A stretch of 64,000 nucleotides of DNA from an uncultured Eubacteriales bacterium (lineage in GTDB: Bacteria; Bacillota; Clostridia; Oscillospirales; Acutalibacteraceae). Made by a program: the position numbers and the translations under genes. Location of the stretch: positions 1-64,000 of the forward strand of contig ONAL01000002.1 in NCBI GenBank assembly GCA_900315785.1. Reading direction: 5' to 3'. Below, piece by piece: positions 43,128 through 53,274 of this stretch. Position 1 is the first letter of the stretch. The number at the start of each line of letters is the position of its first letter. The notes beneath the pieces were generated by a model. It saw nothing but the letters and a program-made list of their open reading frames with translations. It had not been told where the DNA came from and searched no databases.

Positions 43128-44435
43128 TTAGTCGCTTTCGCCGCTGTCGTCGCTGTCGCTCTTGTGCTCCTGTTTGACCTGCTCGAAGATTTCTTCGGCG
43201 TTGTCAACCGCCTCGTTCTGAGGGTCGGAATGGAGCTTAATAATAGGAGCCTTGACGTTTGTGAGGCTGCGCGAGCTGATTACGCTCATATTGATAACCT
43301 TCTCGGCGTTCTCACCCTTCATTATGATACGCTTTTTTGTCTTGCGTCCGATAAGCGTATAGATTGTCGCGAAAATCGGCGTGCCGAGAATCATTCCCGG
43401 GATACCGAACATCGCGCCAGCTACCATTACCGAGAACAGCGACCAGAAGCCGATTAAGCCGACCTTGGAGCCGACAATCTTCGGGTTGATGATATTGCCG
43501 TCAATCTGTTGGATTATGAAAATAATAATAACGAAGATAAGGCAGTCGAGCGGCGATACCAGAAGCAGAAGGAACGCGCTGGGGATTCCGCCGATAAACG
43601 GTCCGAAGAACGGGATAATATTGCATACGCCGATGATAACGCTGATAAGAGGAGCATACGGCAGGTTTACAATCATCATCGAAATAAAGCAGAGTATGCC
43701 GACAATCGCGGAATCGAGGATTTTACCTACGAGGAATTTACCGCATTTCTGGTCGGAGACGTTGATAATCTCGTAAATTGTCGGGAGCCACTTTGTCGGT
43801 AAGAAAGCGGCGCCGATACGCTTGAGCTGATTGCAGAGGAAATCCTTGTAAGCGAGCATATAAATTGAGAGCACAAGCGCCATAATCCAGTTGTAGAACA
43901 CGCCGATTGTATCGGTAACCGCGCTGAACACCTTGCCCGCAATGTTTCCGTCGGCAAGCTTTGAGATAAAGTTGACAATATATTTGTTGAAATTATCAAT
44001 CACAGAAACGTCAAAGCCGAAGCGTTCCTTTAACCAATTGAGTAAATCGCTCGTCGAATTGGTGAAGGATTTTACATAGTTCGGCACGTTCTTGACGAGG
44101 TTTTTGAGGTTCTCGCTGAGCTGAGGAATCAACACGGCAATCAAAACGCCCAACAAGCCGAGAATAATGACGTATGTGATTATAAGCGAAAGCGGCTTGT
44201 TGACCTTCTGGAACCATTTTGCTTTGATTTTGCCGAACACCTTGGTGCGGAAGAACCTGTAAGGAAAGTTCATAATATACGCTATTCCGAACGCGTAGAT
44301 AAACGGCGTCAGAATACCTGCAAAGGCGGCAAGTCCCTTGCCGATGTAGCCCATATTATCCTTGATATAGAGCAAAAACACCGCAAAGGTGATACAAATA
44401 AGCCAGCCCGCCAGCTTGTTGAATTGCTTTTTCAT
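43128..44435 (-). CDS. AI-2E family transporter
   Basis: 435 residues with about eight helices, including the family's LIITYVIILGLLGVLIAVLI pair, long amphipathic linker, GVCNIIPFFGPFIGG and NPKIVGSKVGL segments and a final IPGMILGTPIFATIY. Proteins of this family move diverse solutes (some AI-2 export, some Na+/H+); the substrate here is unknown. A charged C-terminal tail of about 80 residues is present. It precedes the his promoter and follows polC by 24 nt, so it may be transcribed with polC. Confidence 0.9.
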   Translation of the reverse strand: MKKQFNKLAGWLICITFAVFLLYIKDNMGYIGKGLAAFAGILTPFIYAFGIAYIMNFPYRFFRTKVFGKIKAKWFQKVNKPLSLIITYVIILGLLGVLIAVLIPQLSENLKNLVKNVPNYVKSFTNSTSDLLNWLKERFGFDVSVIDNFNKYIVNFISKLADGNIAGKVFSAVTDTIGVFYNWIMALVLSIYMLAYKDFLCNQLKRIGAAFLPTKWLPTIYEIINVSDQKCGKFLVGKILDSAIVGILCFISMMIVNLPYAPLISVIIGVCNIIPFFGPFIGGIPSAFLLLLVSPLDCLIFVIIIFIIQQIDGNIINPKIVGSKVGLIGFWSLFSVMVAGAMFGIPGMILGTPIFATIYTLIGRKTKKRIIMKGENAEKVINMSVISSRSLTNVKAPIIKLHSDPQNEAVDNAEEIFEQVKQEHKSDSDDSGESD

Positions 44436-44459
44436 AAATCACAATCCTTTCTTGTGGTA

Positions 44460-47400
44460 TCAAAGCTCGAAAAACGACATCTGAGCGCTCTCGGGAAGTC
44501 CGTTGAGCGCGCCGCATTCGCGCAGAGTTTCGATTACTGTTTTGGACGCCTTTGACTTCATCTGCATATCCTCAACCGAGAGATACTCGTTCTCCCTGCC
44601 AGACTCGGCAAGCGCGATAGCCGCTGCCTCGCCTACGCCGTCAAGAGCGCAGAACGGCATTCTGATTTTGCCGTCCTCTACGGTGAACATCTTTGCGTCC
44701 GATTTGTAGATATCTATCGGGAGAACCTCGATTCCGCGCGCCATCATCTCGTTGACAATCTGGAGCACGCCTAGCTCGGCGTTTTCCTTTGCGCTGGCTT
44801 CGTAGCCCTTCTGACGGATATTCTTCATTTTATCCTGAACCGCGGCTCTGCCCTTCATAACCGTCGCTCCGTCAAAGTTGTCGTTTCGGACGGTGAAGTA
44901 TGCAGCATAGTACTCGACAGGCTTGTGAACCTTGTACCAGCCGAGTCTGAGCGCCGCAATCATATACGCGGCGGCGTGAGCCTTCGGGAACATATACTTA
45001 ATTTTGAGACAGGAATCGACATACCACTGCGGAACGTTGTTCTCCTTGAACGCCTTGTAGTGCTCCTCGTTAAAGAGCTTTGAAGCGTTACCCTTTCGCG
45101 TAATCTCCATAATCTTGAACGCCATACTCGGTTCAAGTCCCTTATGAAGCAGGTATGTCATAATGGAGTCACGCGTTCCGATAACGTCGGAAATCGTACA
45201 GGTTCCGTCCTTGATGAGCTCCTGAGCGTTGCCGAGCCATACGTCGGTACCGTGAGACAGTCCAGAAATCTGAAGAAGGTCGGAGAACGTCTTGGGCTGA
45301 GCCTCAATCAGCATTCCGCGTACAAAGCCTGTACCGCATTCGGGGATTGAGAGCGTGCCTGTGTCGCATTCGATATCTTCCTCGGTAACTCCCAGAGCGT
45401 TGGGAGACGTGAAGAGCGACATAACGTCGGGGTCGGACATACTGACGTTCATAACGGGGATTCCCGTGAACAGTTCGAGATAGTGATAAATCGTGGGAAC
45501 ATCGTGTCCGAGCTCGTCAAGCTTAGTGATTGTATCGTGGATAGAATGGAAGTCGAAGTGTGTTGTGATATTATCTGAGTTAACGTCGTTTGCGGGGTGC
45601 TGTACAGGACAGAAATCGTAAATTTCATAGCCCTTGGGCACAACAACCATTCCGCCCGGGTGCTGACCCGTTGTACGTTTGATATCCGTACAGCCGATAG
45701 CAAGGCGCTTTTCCTCTGCCTTGTGGAAGGTCTTGCCGTTTTCCTCGGCGTACTTTCTTACAAAGCCGATAGCCGTTTTGTCGGCTACGGTAGAAATCGT
45801 ACCCGCCTTGAATACGTGGTCACGGCCGAAGAGCTCCTCCGTATATCTGTGAGCCTTTGACTGATACTCACCCGAGAAGTTAAGGTCGATATCGGGAACC
45901 TTATCTCCCTTGAAGCCGAGGAAGGTTTCGAACGGGATTTCGTGACCGTCTCTGTCCATCGGAGTGCCGCATTCGGGGCAATCCTTCGGCGGCATATCGA
46001 AGCCCGAGCCGTATTCACCGTGTTCAAAGAACTCGCTGTGTTGACACTTGGGACATACATAATGAGGACAGAGCGGATTAACCTCGGAGATACCTGACAT
46101 TGTGGCGACAAACGAGGAGCCTACACTGCCTCGGGAGCCGACAAGATAGCCGTGGGCTTCGCTGTCCGCTACGAGCTTCTGAGCTGTCATATAGAGCACG
46201 GAATAGCCGTAGGTGTTGATAGCGTTAAGCTCCTTTTTGAGCCTTGCCTCAACAATAGGCGGCAGCGGGTCGCCGTACTTTTTCTTGGTTCTCTCCCATG
46301 TGATATCGTTGAGCTGCTGCTCGGCGCCTTCGATGAACGGCGGGAAGTTGCCGTCGGGAATCGGCTGGATAAAGTCGATGCTGTCCGCGATTTTGTTGGT
46401 GTTTTCGACAACAATCTCGTAAGCCTTTTTCTCGCCGAGATACTTGAATTCCTCGAGCATTTCGGATGTGGTTCTGTAGTACAGCGGAGCCTGCATCATA
46501 GCGTCCTTGTAGCCCTGACCTGCCTGCAGAATCATTCTGAAATCCGCGTCGGTCGGGTCCATAAAGTGGACGTCGCAGGTTGCTACAACTGGAATACCGA
46601 GCTCCTCGCCCAGCTTTACAACCTGACGGTTCAAATCCTCGAGGTCCTTCTCGGACTGGTACATTCCCTCTCTGAGCATAAAACCGTTGTTGCCTGTGGG
46701 CTGGATTTCAAGGTAATCGTGGAAGCGCGCAATTTTGCAGATTTCTTCCTTTGATTTGCCCGATATAATCGCGCGCATAAGCTGACCCGCTTCGCACGCT
46801 GAGCCGATGATAAGACCCTCTCTGTGCTTTACAAGCAGAGATTTGGGAATACGCGGCTTCTTATAGAAATAGTCAAGGTGGCTTGCGGAGATAAGCTTAT
46901 ACAGATTTTTGAGGCCTGTCTGGTTCTTGACAAGAATAATCTGGTGATAGGTCGGGAGCTTCTTGAAATCTCCGCCCTTAATCTTGGTGTTTATCTCGCT
47001 GACCTTGGTTATCTTGTAATCATCCTTAAGTCTGCGGCAGAGCTCAACGAAAATTCTTGAGAGCATTTCCGCGTCGTCGCAGGCTCTGTGGTGGTTGAAA
47101 TCACCTAGACGAAGGTACTTGGCTACCATATCGAGCTTAACCTTCTTCAAATCAGTGAGGATTGAACGGCAGATAACTACCGTATCGATAGACGTGAGCT
47201 TGTACTCAACGCCCATATTCTCGCACGCAACGCGGATAAAGCCCGTATCAAACGGAGCGTTGTGCGCAACGACAATGTCGTCTCCGACGAAGTCGAGGAA
47301 GGCTTTTACTGCCTCGCTCTGTGAGGGAGCGTCCTTGACCATATCGTCGGTAATTCCCGTGAGCTGTGTAATCTTTGAGGGAATCGGCATTTCGGGGTTG

Positions 47401-48824
47401 GCAAAGGTGTTGAAGGTATCAACCACAATACCGTCCTTGAGCTTTACCGCGCCGATTTCCGTAATCTTGTCACGTCTCGCAGAGAGACCTGTCGTCTCTA
47501 TATCAAAACAGATAAAGGTTCCGTCAAGGCTCTGTTCCCGAGCTCCTACGACGCTCTCTACGAGGTCGTCCATAAAGTAGGCTTCCGTTCCGTAGAGAAT
47601 CTTTATCTTCTGTTCGTCCTTGTTAATCTTCTTGGCGGTGTTCATAGCTTCGGGGAAAGCCTGAGCAACGCCGTGGTCGGTAATCGCAATCGCCTTATGA
47701 CCCCACTGCGCGGCTCTGGAGATAAGCGCCTTTGCCGAGGTGAGACCGTCCATCTGAGACATATTTGTATGCAGATGGAGCTCTACGCGCTTTTTGGGAG
47801 CGTTATCGACTACCTTTACCTTCTGAGCGGTTCCGATGCTTCTGGCATTGATTACGATACCGCCCGCGAATTTATCAAACTCAACGTCGCCGTTTACAAC
47901 GATAGCGTCTCCCCTCTTAATCTGCTCAACAATGTTGGTCTGATTAAGGGGTCCGAAAACCTTGACGGTTATGGAGTTAGTGTAATCGGTGATGTCGATA
48001 ATGAAGATGTTCTTGTCGCCTGAGCGCGTTACCTTCTTCTCAATTTCGATAACCTCGCCCCAGACCGAAACCTTGCCCGAGTCGTACTCGACCTTCTCAA
48101 TCGGGATAAGCTTTGACTTAATCATCTTGCCGTAGAGAGGTCGCACGGACTGGCGGATAATCTGCGGCTTCAGAAACTCGCCCTTGCGCACCTCAATCTC
48201 CTTGGTAACGCTTTCGGCGCGCTTTTCGCTGCTTTCAACAGCCGAGGACTTTTCGTCCTCGATGAGCTCGGCGAACTTCTCGAGACTTTCACGCTCGAGC
48301 TTCTTCTCGGTGTTGCGCTGGAGCTCCATATAAGCCTTGCTTTCGGAGTCAACCTCAACGACGCCGTCATACTCCACCTTCAGCGAAATTCCGAACTCCT
48401 CGTAAATCAGGCGCTGGAGCTCAACGTCAAACTTGATATCGTCGAGGATAGCCTTGCCGCCGTTTTTAAGGTTAATTCTGAGGGTTTCGCCGTCATAATC
48501 AACGTCGCAATCGCCGAACGTTCCGTTAATTCTCGGGAACCTCTTGACCTTCAAATCGTCAACCAAATCGTGAAAATACTTTGGAGTAAAGAGGCTTTCG
48601 CCGAAATAAGGCTTGATTGTGGCTGACCTCAGCGATAAAGCTCGCTTGAGCTCGTCCTCAGCCTTATGTAAATCCTTGCGATTAACAAGCTGTGACATTT
48701 CTAGATAAACCGTTACGGTTCTGTTCTCGGAGCTTAAAGAGGTGCTTTTGAAAACAGCTTCGGTGATTGCAGGGTGTATTTTATTTATATTAAGATAATT
48801 TTCAAAAACTTCCTTAAATATCAT
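44460..48824 (-). CDS. polC: DNA polymerase III PolC-type alpha subunit
   Basis: Replicative polymerase of low-GC Firmicutes with built-in proofreading. 1454 residues. In order: N-terminal domain, OB fold (about 230-340), PHP domain beginning at VELHLHTNMSQMDG near 347, the exonuclease with DIETTG at 441-446 inserted in the PHP domain, a four-cysteine zinc site (CPKC ... CPEC) and the catalytic PDIDLNFSGE. GRGSVGSS- and HPGGMVVV-type motifs follow. The start overlaps the ispG stop (ATGA). It ends the rpsB-to-polC block. Confidence 0.97.
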   Translation of the reverse strand: MIFKEVFENYLNINKIHPAITEAVFKSTSLSSENRTVTVYLEMSQLVNRKDLHKAEDELKRALSLRSATIKPYFGESLFTPKYFHDLVDDLKVKRFPRINGTFGDCDVDYDGETLRINLKNGGKAILDDIKFDVELQRLIYEEFGISLKVEYDGVVEVDSESKAYMELQRNTEKKLERESLEKFAELIEDEKSSAVESSEKRAESVTKEIEVRKGEFLKPQIIRQSVRPLYGKMIKSKLIPIEKVEYDSGKVSVWGEVIEIEKKVTRSGDKNIFIIDITDYTNSITVKVFGPLNQTNIVEQIKRGDAIVVNGDVEFDKFAGGIVINARSIGTAQKVKVVDNAPKKRVELHLHTNMSQMDGLTSAKALISRAAQWGHKAIAITDHGVAQAFPEAMNTAKKINKDEQKIKILYGTEAYFMDDLVESVVGAREQSLDGTFICFDIETTGLSARRDKITEIGAVKLKDGIVVDTFNTFANPEMPIPSKITQLTGITDDMVKDAPSQSEAVKAFLDFVGDDIVVAHNAPFDTGFIRVACENMGVEYKLTSIDTVVICRSILTDLKKVKLDMVAKYLRLGDFNHHRACDDAEMLSRIFVELCRRLKDDYKITKVSEINTKIKGGDFKKLPTYHQIILVKNQTGLKNLYKLISASHLDYFYKKPRIPKSLLVKHREGLIIGSACEAGQLMRAIISGKSKEEICKIARFHDYLEIQPTGNNGFMLREGMYQSEKDLEDLNRQVVKLGEELGIPVVATCDVHFMDPTDADFRMILQAGQGYKDAMMQAPLYYRTTSEMLEEFKYLGEKKAYEIVVENTNKIADSIDFIQPIPDGNFPPFIEGAEQQLNDITWERTKKKYGDPLPPIVEARLKKELNAINTYGYSVLYMTAQKLVADSEAHGYLVGSRGSVGSSFVATMSGISEVNPLCPHYVCPKCQHSEFFEHGEYGSGFDMPPKDCPECGTPMDRDGHEIPFETFLGFKGDKVPDIDLNFSGEYQSKAHRYTEELFGRDHVFKAGTISTVADKTAIGFVRKYAEENGKTFHKAEEKRLAIGCTDIKRTTGQHPGGMVVVPKGYEIYDFCPVQHPANDVNSDNITTHFDFHSIHDTITKLDELGHDVPTIYHYLELFTGIPVMNVSMSDPDVMSLFTSPNALGVTEEDIECDTGTLSIPECGTGFVRGMLIEAQPKTFSDLLQISGLSHGTDVWLGNAQELIKDGTCTISDVIGTRDSIMTYLLHKGLEPSMAFKIMEITRKGNASKLFNEEHYKAFKENNVPQWYVDSCLKIKYMFPKAHAAAYMIAALRLGWYKVHKPVEYYAAYFTVRNDNFDGATVMKGRAAVQDKMKNIRQKGYEASAKENAELGVLQIVNEMMARGIEVLPIDIYKSDAKMFTVEDGKIRMPFCALDGVGEAAAIALAESGRENEYLSVEDMQMKSKASKTVIETLRECGALNGLPESAQMSFFEL

Positions 48825-49870
48825 ATACCATCTTTCTCGATTTCTTCAATCAAGGCGTCTACGAGCCTTTCCTCGGGCACCTTATACAGTATTTCTCCTT
48901 TTTTGAATACAAGTCCGTTTCCGTCGCCGCCAGCTATTCCGTAGTCTGCTTCTCTGGCTTCTCCAGGACCGTTTACAACACAGCCCATTACGGCGACCTT
49001 GATGTCACGCTTGCAGTCCTTGAGCCTTTCCTGTACCTCGTTAGCAAGCGAGATTAAATCTATCTTTGTGCGTCCGCAGGTCGGACACGATACAAACTGA
49101 ACTCCGCCCTTTTCTATATCGAGCGCTTTGAGGATATCTCTTGCGGCATAGACCTCACGAACGGGGTCGGCAGTCAGAGAAACTCTGATTGTGTCGCCGA
49201 TACCGCGCAGAAGCAGCGAGCCGATTCCCGCGGCGGATTTGATGATTCCCATTCGCTCTGTTCCAGCTTCGGTAACTCCGAGGTGCAGAGGATAATCGCA
49301 CCTCTCGTCGGCAAGCTCATAGGCTCTGACCATAGAGCCTACAGTGGAGCTCTTCATCGACAGAACTATGTCGTTAAAATCAAACTTTTCAAGCAAAGAA
49401 GCGTGATACAGCGCGCTCTCGACAAGAGCCTCGGGAGTCGGAGAACCGTACTTTTTGAGGATTTCCTTCTCCAGAGAACCGCTGTTAACGCCGATACGAA
49501 TCGGGATATTCTTTGCCTTGCACGTGTCCGCGACAGCCTTAACCCTGTCGTCGGAGCCGATGTTGCCAGGATTGATGCGGATTTTATCAACACCAGCTGC
49601 AACAGCTTCCAGAGCTAATTTATAGTCAAAATGAATGTCGGCAACTATTGGAGCCTTAACCGCTTCCTTGAGAGCGGGGATAAGCCTTACCGCGTCCATA
49701 TTGGGGATTGCGGCTCTGATGATATCGCAGCCTGCTTTTTCAAGCGCTATCGCCTGATTGACGCTGCCCTCGATATTATCCGCAGGGATATTGAGCATCG
49801 ACTGAACGGACACTCTCTCCCCTCCGCCTATTTTCACGTTGCCTGCTGTGACAGTAATTTTTGATGACAT
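48821..49870 (-). CDS. ispG: 4-hydroxy-3-methylbut-2-en-1-yl diphosphate synthase
   Basis: Iron-sulfur reductase of the MEP isoprenoid pathway. 349 residues. VSVQSMLNIPADN at the start, the TIM barrel with DIHFDYKLAL and RINPGNIG, and cluster cysteines in CPTCGRTKIDL and MGCVVNGPGEA. ATG at 49870 has GGAGG upstream within the rseP stop region; an in-frame start ten codons further upstream would sit inside rseP. Confidence 0.95.
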   Translation of the reverse strand: MSSKITVTAGNVKIGGGERVSVQSMLNIPADNIEGSVNQAIALEKAGCDIIRAAIPNMDAVRLIPALKEAVKAPIVADIHFDYKLALEAVAAGVDKIRINPGNIGSDDRVKAVADTCKAKNIPIRIGVNSGSLEKEILKKYGSPTPEALVESALYHASLLEKFDFNDIVLSMKSSTVGSMVRAYELADERCDYPLHLGVTEAGTERMGIIKSAAGIGSLLLRGIGDTIRVSLTADPVREVYAARDILKALDIEKGGVQFVSCPTCGRTKIDLISLANEVQERLKDCKRDIKVAVMGCVVNGPGEAREADYGIAGGDGNGLVFKKGEILYKVPEERLVDALIEEIEKDGI

Positions 49871-49872
49871 AA

Positions 49873-51240
49873 TTAACCTCCGAACGGCAGAAGCTGCCAT
49901 ATATCCTTAAGGGTTATCAGTAAAATGAACAACAAGAGAATTCCGAGACCCACGCCGTTTACAATTCTCTCGACCTTTCTCGGAATGGGTTTGTGGAATA
50001 CCGCCTCGATAATCAGGAACACAAACCGTCCTCCGTCAAGCGCAGGGAAAGGAAGCATATTTACAATACCGAGGTTCACGGTGATAAGCATCATCATTAC
50101 CAAAATATTGTTGAACGCGTCAAGAAAGCTTGTTTTCAAGCCGTCCGACGCAACCTGAGTGATTGCCGAGGTGATACCGACGGGACCCGAAATGTCCTTG
50201 AGGGAGAATTTGCCCTGAACCATTCCGATAAGCGACGACCAGACCATTCTGACGGTGGATACCGTCTGGCTTCCTGTCTGCTCAAGGACTGTGCCGAAGT
50301 TCTTGGGGATAGAATCCACATAGAAGTCAATCGCGACCGACGGCTTCTCGGCGTCCTTGCTCTCGAGATAGGTATAGAACTGAACGTCTTTTAAGAATAC
50401 GGTTTTGCCGTTGCGCTCAACCTCTACATCGGCGACGTAACGCTTGCGTGTTTTCCTCTCCTCTATCTCGGGAACCTTGTACTTTTTAATACCGAGAGTA
50501 TTGTTCATCTCCGCAAAGTAATGCTCCATAACATCCATTGCGTCATCCTTTGAAGATGTGCGGCTGATTTCATAACAGCCCTTTTTTAGGATTGTATATA
50601 CCTCGGAAAGCTGTGATTTTGTGTATTTCTTGTCCTTATCATTCGCGAACTCGCCGTAAAGACCGCAGAGGTTCAGCGCGCAGTCCTCTTTGAAAATCTC
50701 AACAGTCGTGCCGTCAACCTCTTTCCAGTCAGTTGTAGCAACCGCAAAGGAAAGGTCGCGCGAGTTCCAGATGCTGTAATCGTTGAGCTTTGTGATTTTG
50801 TCGCCCTTCATAAGTCCGCTGTGCGCGGAAAAAGAGAGCTCGGAAAAGCCGTCAACGGTTGTGCCCGCGTATTCGGGGCTCTGAACAACAATCGCGAACA
50901 TCATAATGAAGCCCAGAAGGATATTCATAACCGCTCCCGCGATGATGATAATCATACGCTTCCAGACCTTGGCGTTATTGAAGGCTCTGGGGTTTTCGCT
51001 GTCCTCGTCCTCGCCCTCCATAGCGCAGTAGCCGCCTATCGGGAAAAGTCTTAACGAATACTGGGTTTCGCCCTTCTTGAAGCCGAAAATCTTCGGACCC
51101 ATACCGAGAGCAAACTCGTTTACGAGAACTCCGCTTTTCTTCGCTGTGATAAAATGTCCGAACTCGTGGCAAAAAATTATCAGCTCGAAAAGCAGAACAG
51201 CGATAACAATCAACGCAATTGTCGTTAATACTGAAACCAT
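49873..51240 (-). CDS. rseP: RIP metalloprotease RseP (site-2 protease)
   Basis: 455 residues. The zinc motif HEFGH is at 25-29 in the first helix; a PDZ-like domain follows SAHSGLMKGDKITKLNDY, and the third metal ligand is in MLPFPALDGGRFVF. It cleaves regulated membrane substrates such as anti-sigma factors. It is larger than usual, with an insertion of about 100 residues in the periplasmic-side region after the PDZ start (CALNLCGLYGEFAND onward). Sits between dxr and ispG as in other Firmicutes. Confidence 0.93.
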   Translation of the reverse strand: MVSVLTTIALIVIAVLLFELIIFCHEFGHFITAKKSGVLVNEFALGMGPKIFGFKKGETQYSLRLFPIGGYCAMEGEDEDSENPRAFNNAKVWKRMIIIIAGAVMNILLGFIMMFAIVVQSPEYAGTTVDGFSELSFSAHSGLMKGDKITKLNDYSIWNSRDLSFAVATTDWKEVDGTTVEIFKEDCALNLCGLYGEFANDKDKKYTKSQLSEVYTILKKGCYEISRTSSKDDAMDVMEHYFAEMNNTLGIKKYKVPEIEERKTRKRYVADVEVERNGKTVFLKDVQFYTYLESKDAEKPSVAIDFYVDSIPKNFGTVLEQTGSQTVSTVRMVWSSLIGMVQGKFSLKDISGPVGITSAITQVASDGLKTSFLDAFNNILVMMMLITVNLGIVNMLPFPALDGGRFVFLIIEAVFHKPIPRKVERIVNGVGLGILLLFILLITLKDIWQLLPFGG

Positions 51241-51258
51241 AAAATTACTCCAAACAAA

Positions 51259-52407
51259 TTATAACTTACTTAAAACGTACTCTCTCGCGCGTTTGTCGGC
51301 TTCGAGCACGTCGTCGACGGACTTTGCTTCGACGTTCTCCTGATTGAGCATAGCGTCGTAGACAAGGTCGCCGATATCTAGGAACGAAATCTTCCTGTCT
51401 CTGAACAATTTATTTGCGACTTCGTTCGCTCCGTTAGCGGCTGCCATACAGAGACCGCCGCGGCTGATTGCTTCCTTACAGGCTCTGAGGCACTTGAAGG
51501 TGTCGTAATCGGGCTCAAAGAAGGTGAGCTTGCCGTAATCGGTGAGACTGAGTCTCTTTACGGGAGACGGATAACGCTCGGGATAAGTAATCGCATACTG
51601 AATGGGAATCCGCATATCGGGAACTCCGAGCTGGGCGATTACCGAGTTATCCACATATTCTATCATCGAATGAATAACGCTCTCGCGGTGAACAACGACG
51701 TCAATCTTATCGGCAGGCATATCAAACAGCCAGCTCGCTTCGATAATCTCGAGACCCTTGTTCATCATTGTAGCGGAATCGATGGTTATTTTTGCACCCA
51801 TATCCCAGTTGGGATGATTGAGCGCCTGTTCAACCGTCACGCTTCTGAGCTCGTCGAAGGTCTTTCCGAAAAACGGACCGCCCGAAGCCGTGAGAATAAG
51901 ACGGCTGAGAGCCTTATCAGAAGGCGAACCCTGCAAGCACTGGAAGATTGCGGAGTGCTCGCTGTCCACGGGATAAAGCTTTACGTTGTTGTCGCTGACC
52001 GCCTTCATAACAAGGCTTCCGCCCGCAACGAGCGTTTCCTTGTTTGCAAGGGCAATATTCTTGCCCGCCTTCGCGGCTGCGAGCGTCGGCAGAAGTCCGA
52101 CCATTCCGACAACGGAGTTGAGTACCAAATCAGCCTCATAAAACGTCGCCGCCTCGATAAGTCCGTCCATTCCTGCGGAGACCTTGGTCGGGGTGTCGGC
52201 GATATCTGACTTGAGTTGAAAATATTTATCTTCGTCAAAAACGACCGCAAGAGCAGGCTTGTATTTTCTAACCTGCTCCTCGAGTGCTTTAATATTCGTA
52301 TTGGCGGCAATCGCCGATACTTTTAGATTGTCACGGTTATCAACCACATCCAGAGCCTGGGATCCGATGGAACCCGTAGAGCCGAGGATACTAATATTAT
52401 TTACCAT
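51259..52407 (-). CDS. dxr: 1-deoxy-D-xylulose 5-phosphate reductoisomerase
   Basis: Second enzyme of the MEP isoprenoid pathway and target of fosmidomycin. 382 residues. The NADPH motif GSTGSIGSQ is at 9-17; LANKETLVAGG, PVDSEHSAIFQCL and MNKGLEIIEASWLF supply the metal and substrate residues. Eighteen nucleotides lie between it and rseP. Works in the same pathway as ispG, two genes downstream, and feeds uppS. Confidence 0.96.
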   Translation of the reverse strand: MVNNISILGSTGSIGSQALDVVDNRDNLKVSAIAANTNIKALEEQVRKYKPALAVVFDEDKYFQLKSDIADTPTKVSAGMDGLIEAATFYEADLVLNSVVGMVGLLPTLAAAKAGKNIALANKETLVAGGSLVMKAVSDNNVKLYPVDSEHSAIFQCLQGSPSDKALSRLILTASGGPFFGKTFDELRSVTVEQALNHPNWDMGAKITIDSATMMNKGLEIIEASWLFDMPADKIDVVVHRESVIHSMIEYVDNSVIAQLGVPDMRIPIQYAITYPERYPSPVKRLSLTDYGKLTFFEPDYDTFKCLRACKEAISRGGLCMAAANGANEVANKLFRDRKISFLDIGDLVYDAMLNQENVEAKSVDDVLEADKRAREYVLSKL

Positions 52408-52418
52408 AATACACCTGT

Positions 52419-53252
52419 TTATTTAATCACGAACAACGGCAGAAAGCTTGCGATAAAATACACAACGGGAGCCGAGAACAGCACGCTGTCGAACCTGTCG
52501 AGGAAGCCGCCGTGTCCCGGGAAGATTGAGCCGTAATCCTTGATACCGTTTTCTCTCTTGATAATTGAGAACGACAAGTCGCCTACCACAGACGCCATAC
52601 TTACCAAGGCGCCGAGCAGGAGAAGTGTGAGATAATTGAAATCAATTTCGCGGAAGATAAGTCCGCCGAAAATCAAGCCTACAATAACAGCCGAAACAGT
52701 ACCCGCGACAATTCCGCCGAAGAAGCCTTCCACAGTCTTTTTGGGGCTGATTTTGGGACAAAGCTTATGTCTGCCGAGATACACGCCCGCAAAATATGCT
52801 CCGCCGTCAGCCATCCACGGAATACCGAGGCACATAACGAAGAACAGCGAATAGTACTTTCCGATGATGTTCGGAACAACGAGAATCGAGCTGATTCCGA
52901 AAACGATTGCCAAAACGCCTATCGCAGAGAAAGCCACGTCCGAGAAGCTGATTCTTTCGTGGAACATAAGCATCGAAAGGAAGAGCAAAAACAGGAAAAC
53001 GTATGTGGGGAACATTCCGAGATTCAGGGGAATCAGAAGCGGCTGAGCCAGTGCGAAAAGCACACACGGAACCAGCACAAAAAGCTTTTTGTGGAGCTTC
53101 TTTGCCGAGAGCAGCTCAATCACCATAAACGCGCAGATAAGCGCGCAAACCACATACATTACCGCGTGGAAAATCTCACCCAGTATTAAAACTACCACAG
53201 CAAAGGGAATTCCGATAGCCGCTGTTAAAAGTCTTGATTTCATTGAGTCCAT
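52419..53252 (-). CDS. cdsA: Phosphatidate cytidylyltransferase
   Basis: Makes CDP-diacylglycerol for phospholipid synthesis in the membrane. 277 residues, about seven helices, with the signature SIIKRENGIKDYGSIFPGHGG and LDRFDS at the C-terminus. A second in-frame ATG three codons on has no better binding site, so the first is kept (GAGG 11 nt upstream). Confidence 0.95.
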   Translation of the reverse strand: MDSMKSRLLTAAIGIPFAVVVLILGEIFHAVMYVVCALICAFMVIELLSAKKLHKKLFVLVPCVLFALAQPLLIPLNLGMFPTYVFLFLLFLSMLMFHERISFSDVAFSAIGVLAIVFGISSILVVPNIIGKYYSLFFVMCLGIPWMADGGAYFAGVYLGRHKLCPKISPKKTVEGFFGGIVAGTVSAVIVGLIFGGLIFREIDFNYLTLLLLGALVSMASVVGDLSFSIIKRENGIKDYGSIFPGHGGFLDRFDSVLFSAPVVYFIASFLPLFVIK

Positions 53253-53274
53253 AGTTTTTAAATCCTCAATTTTC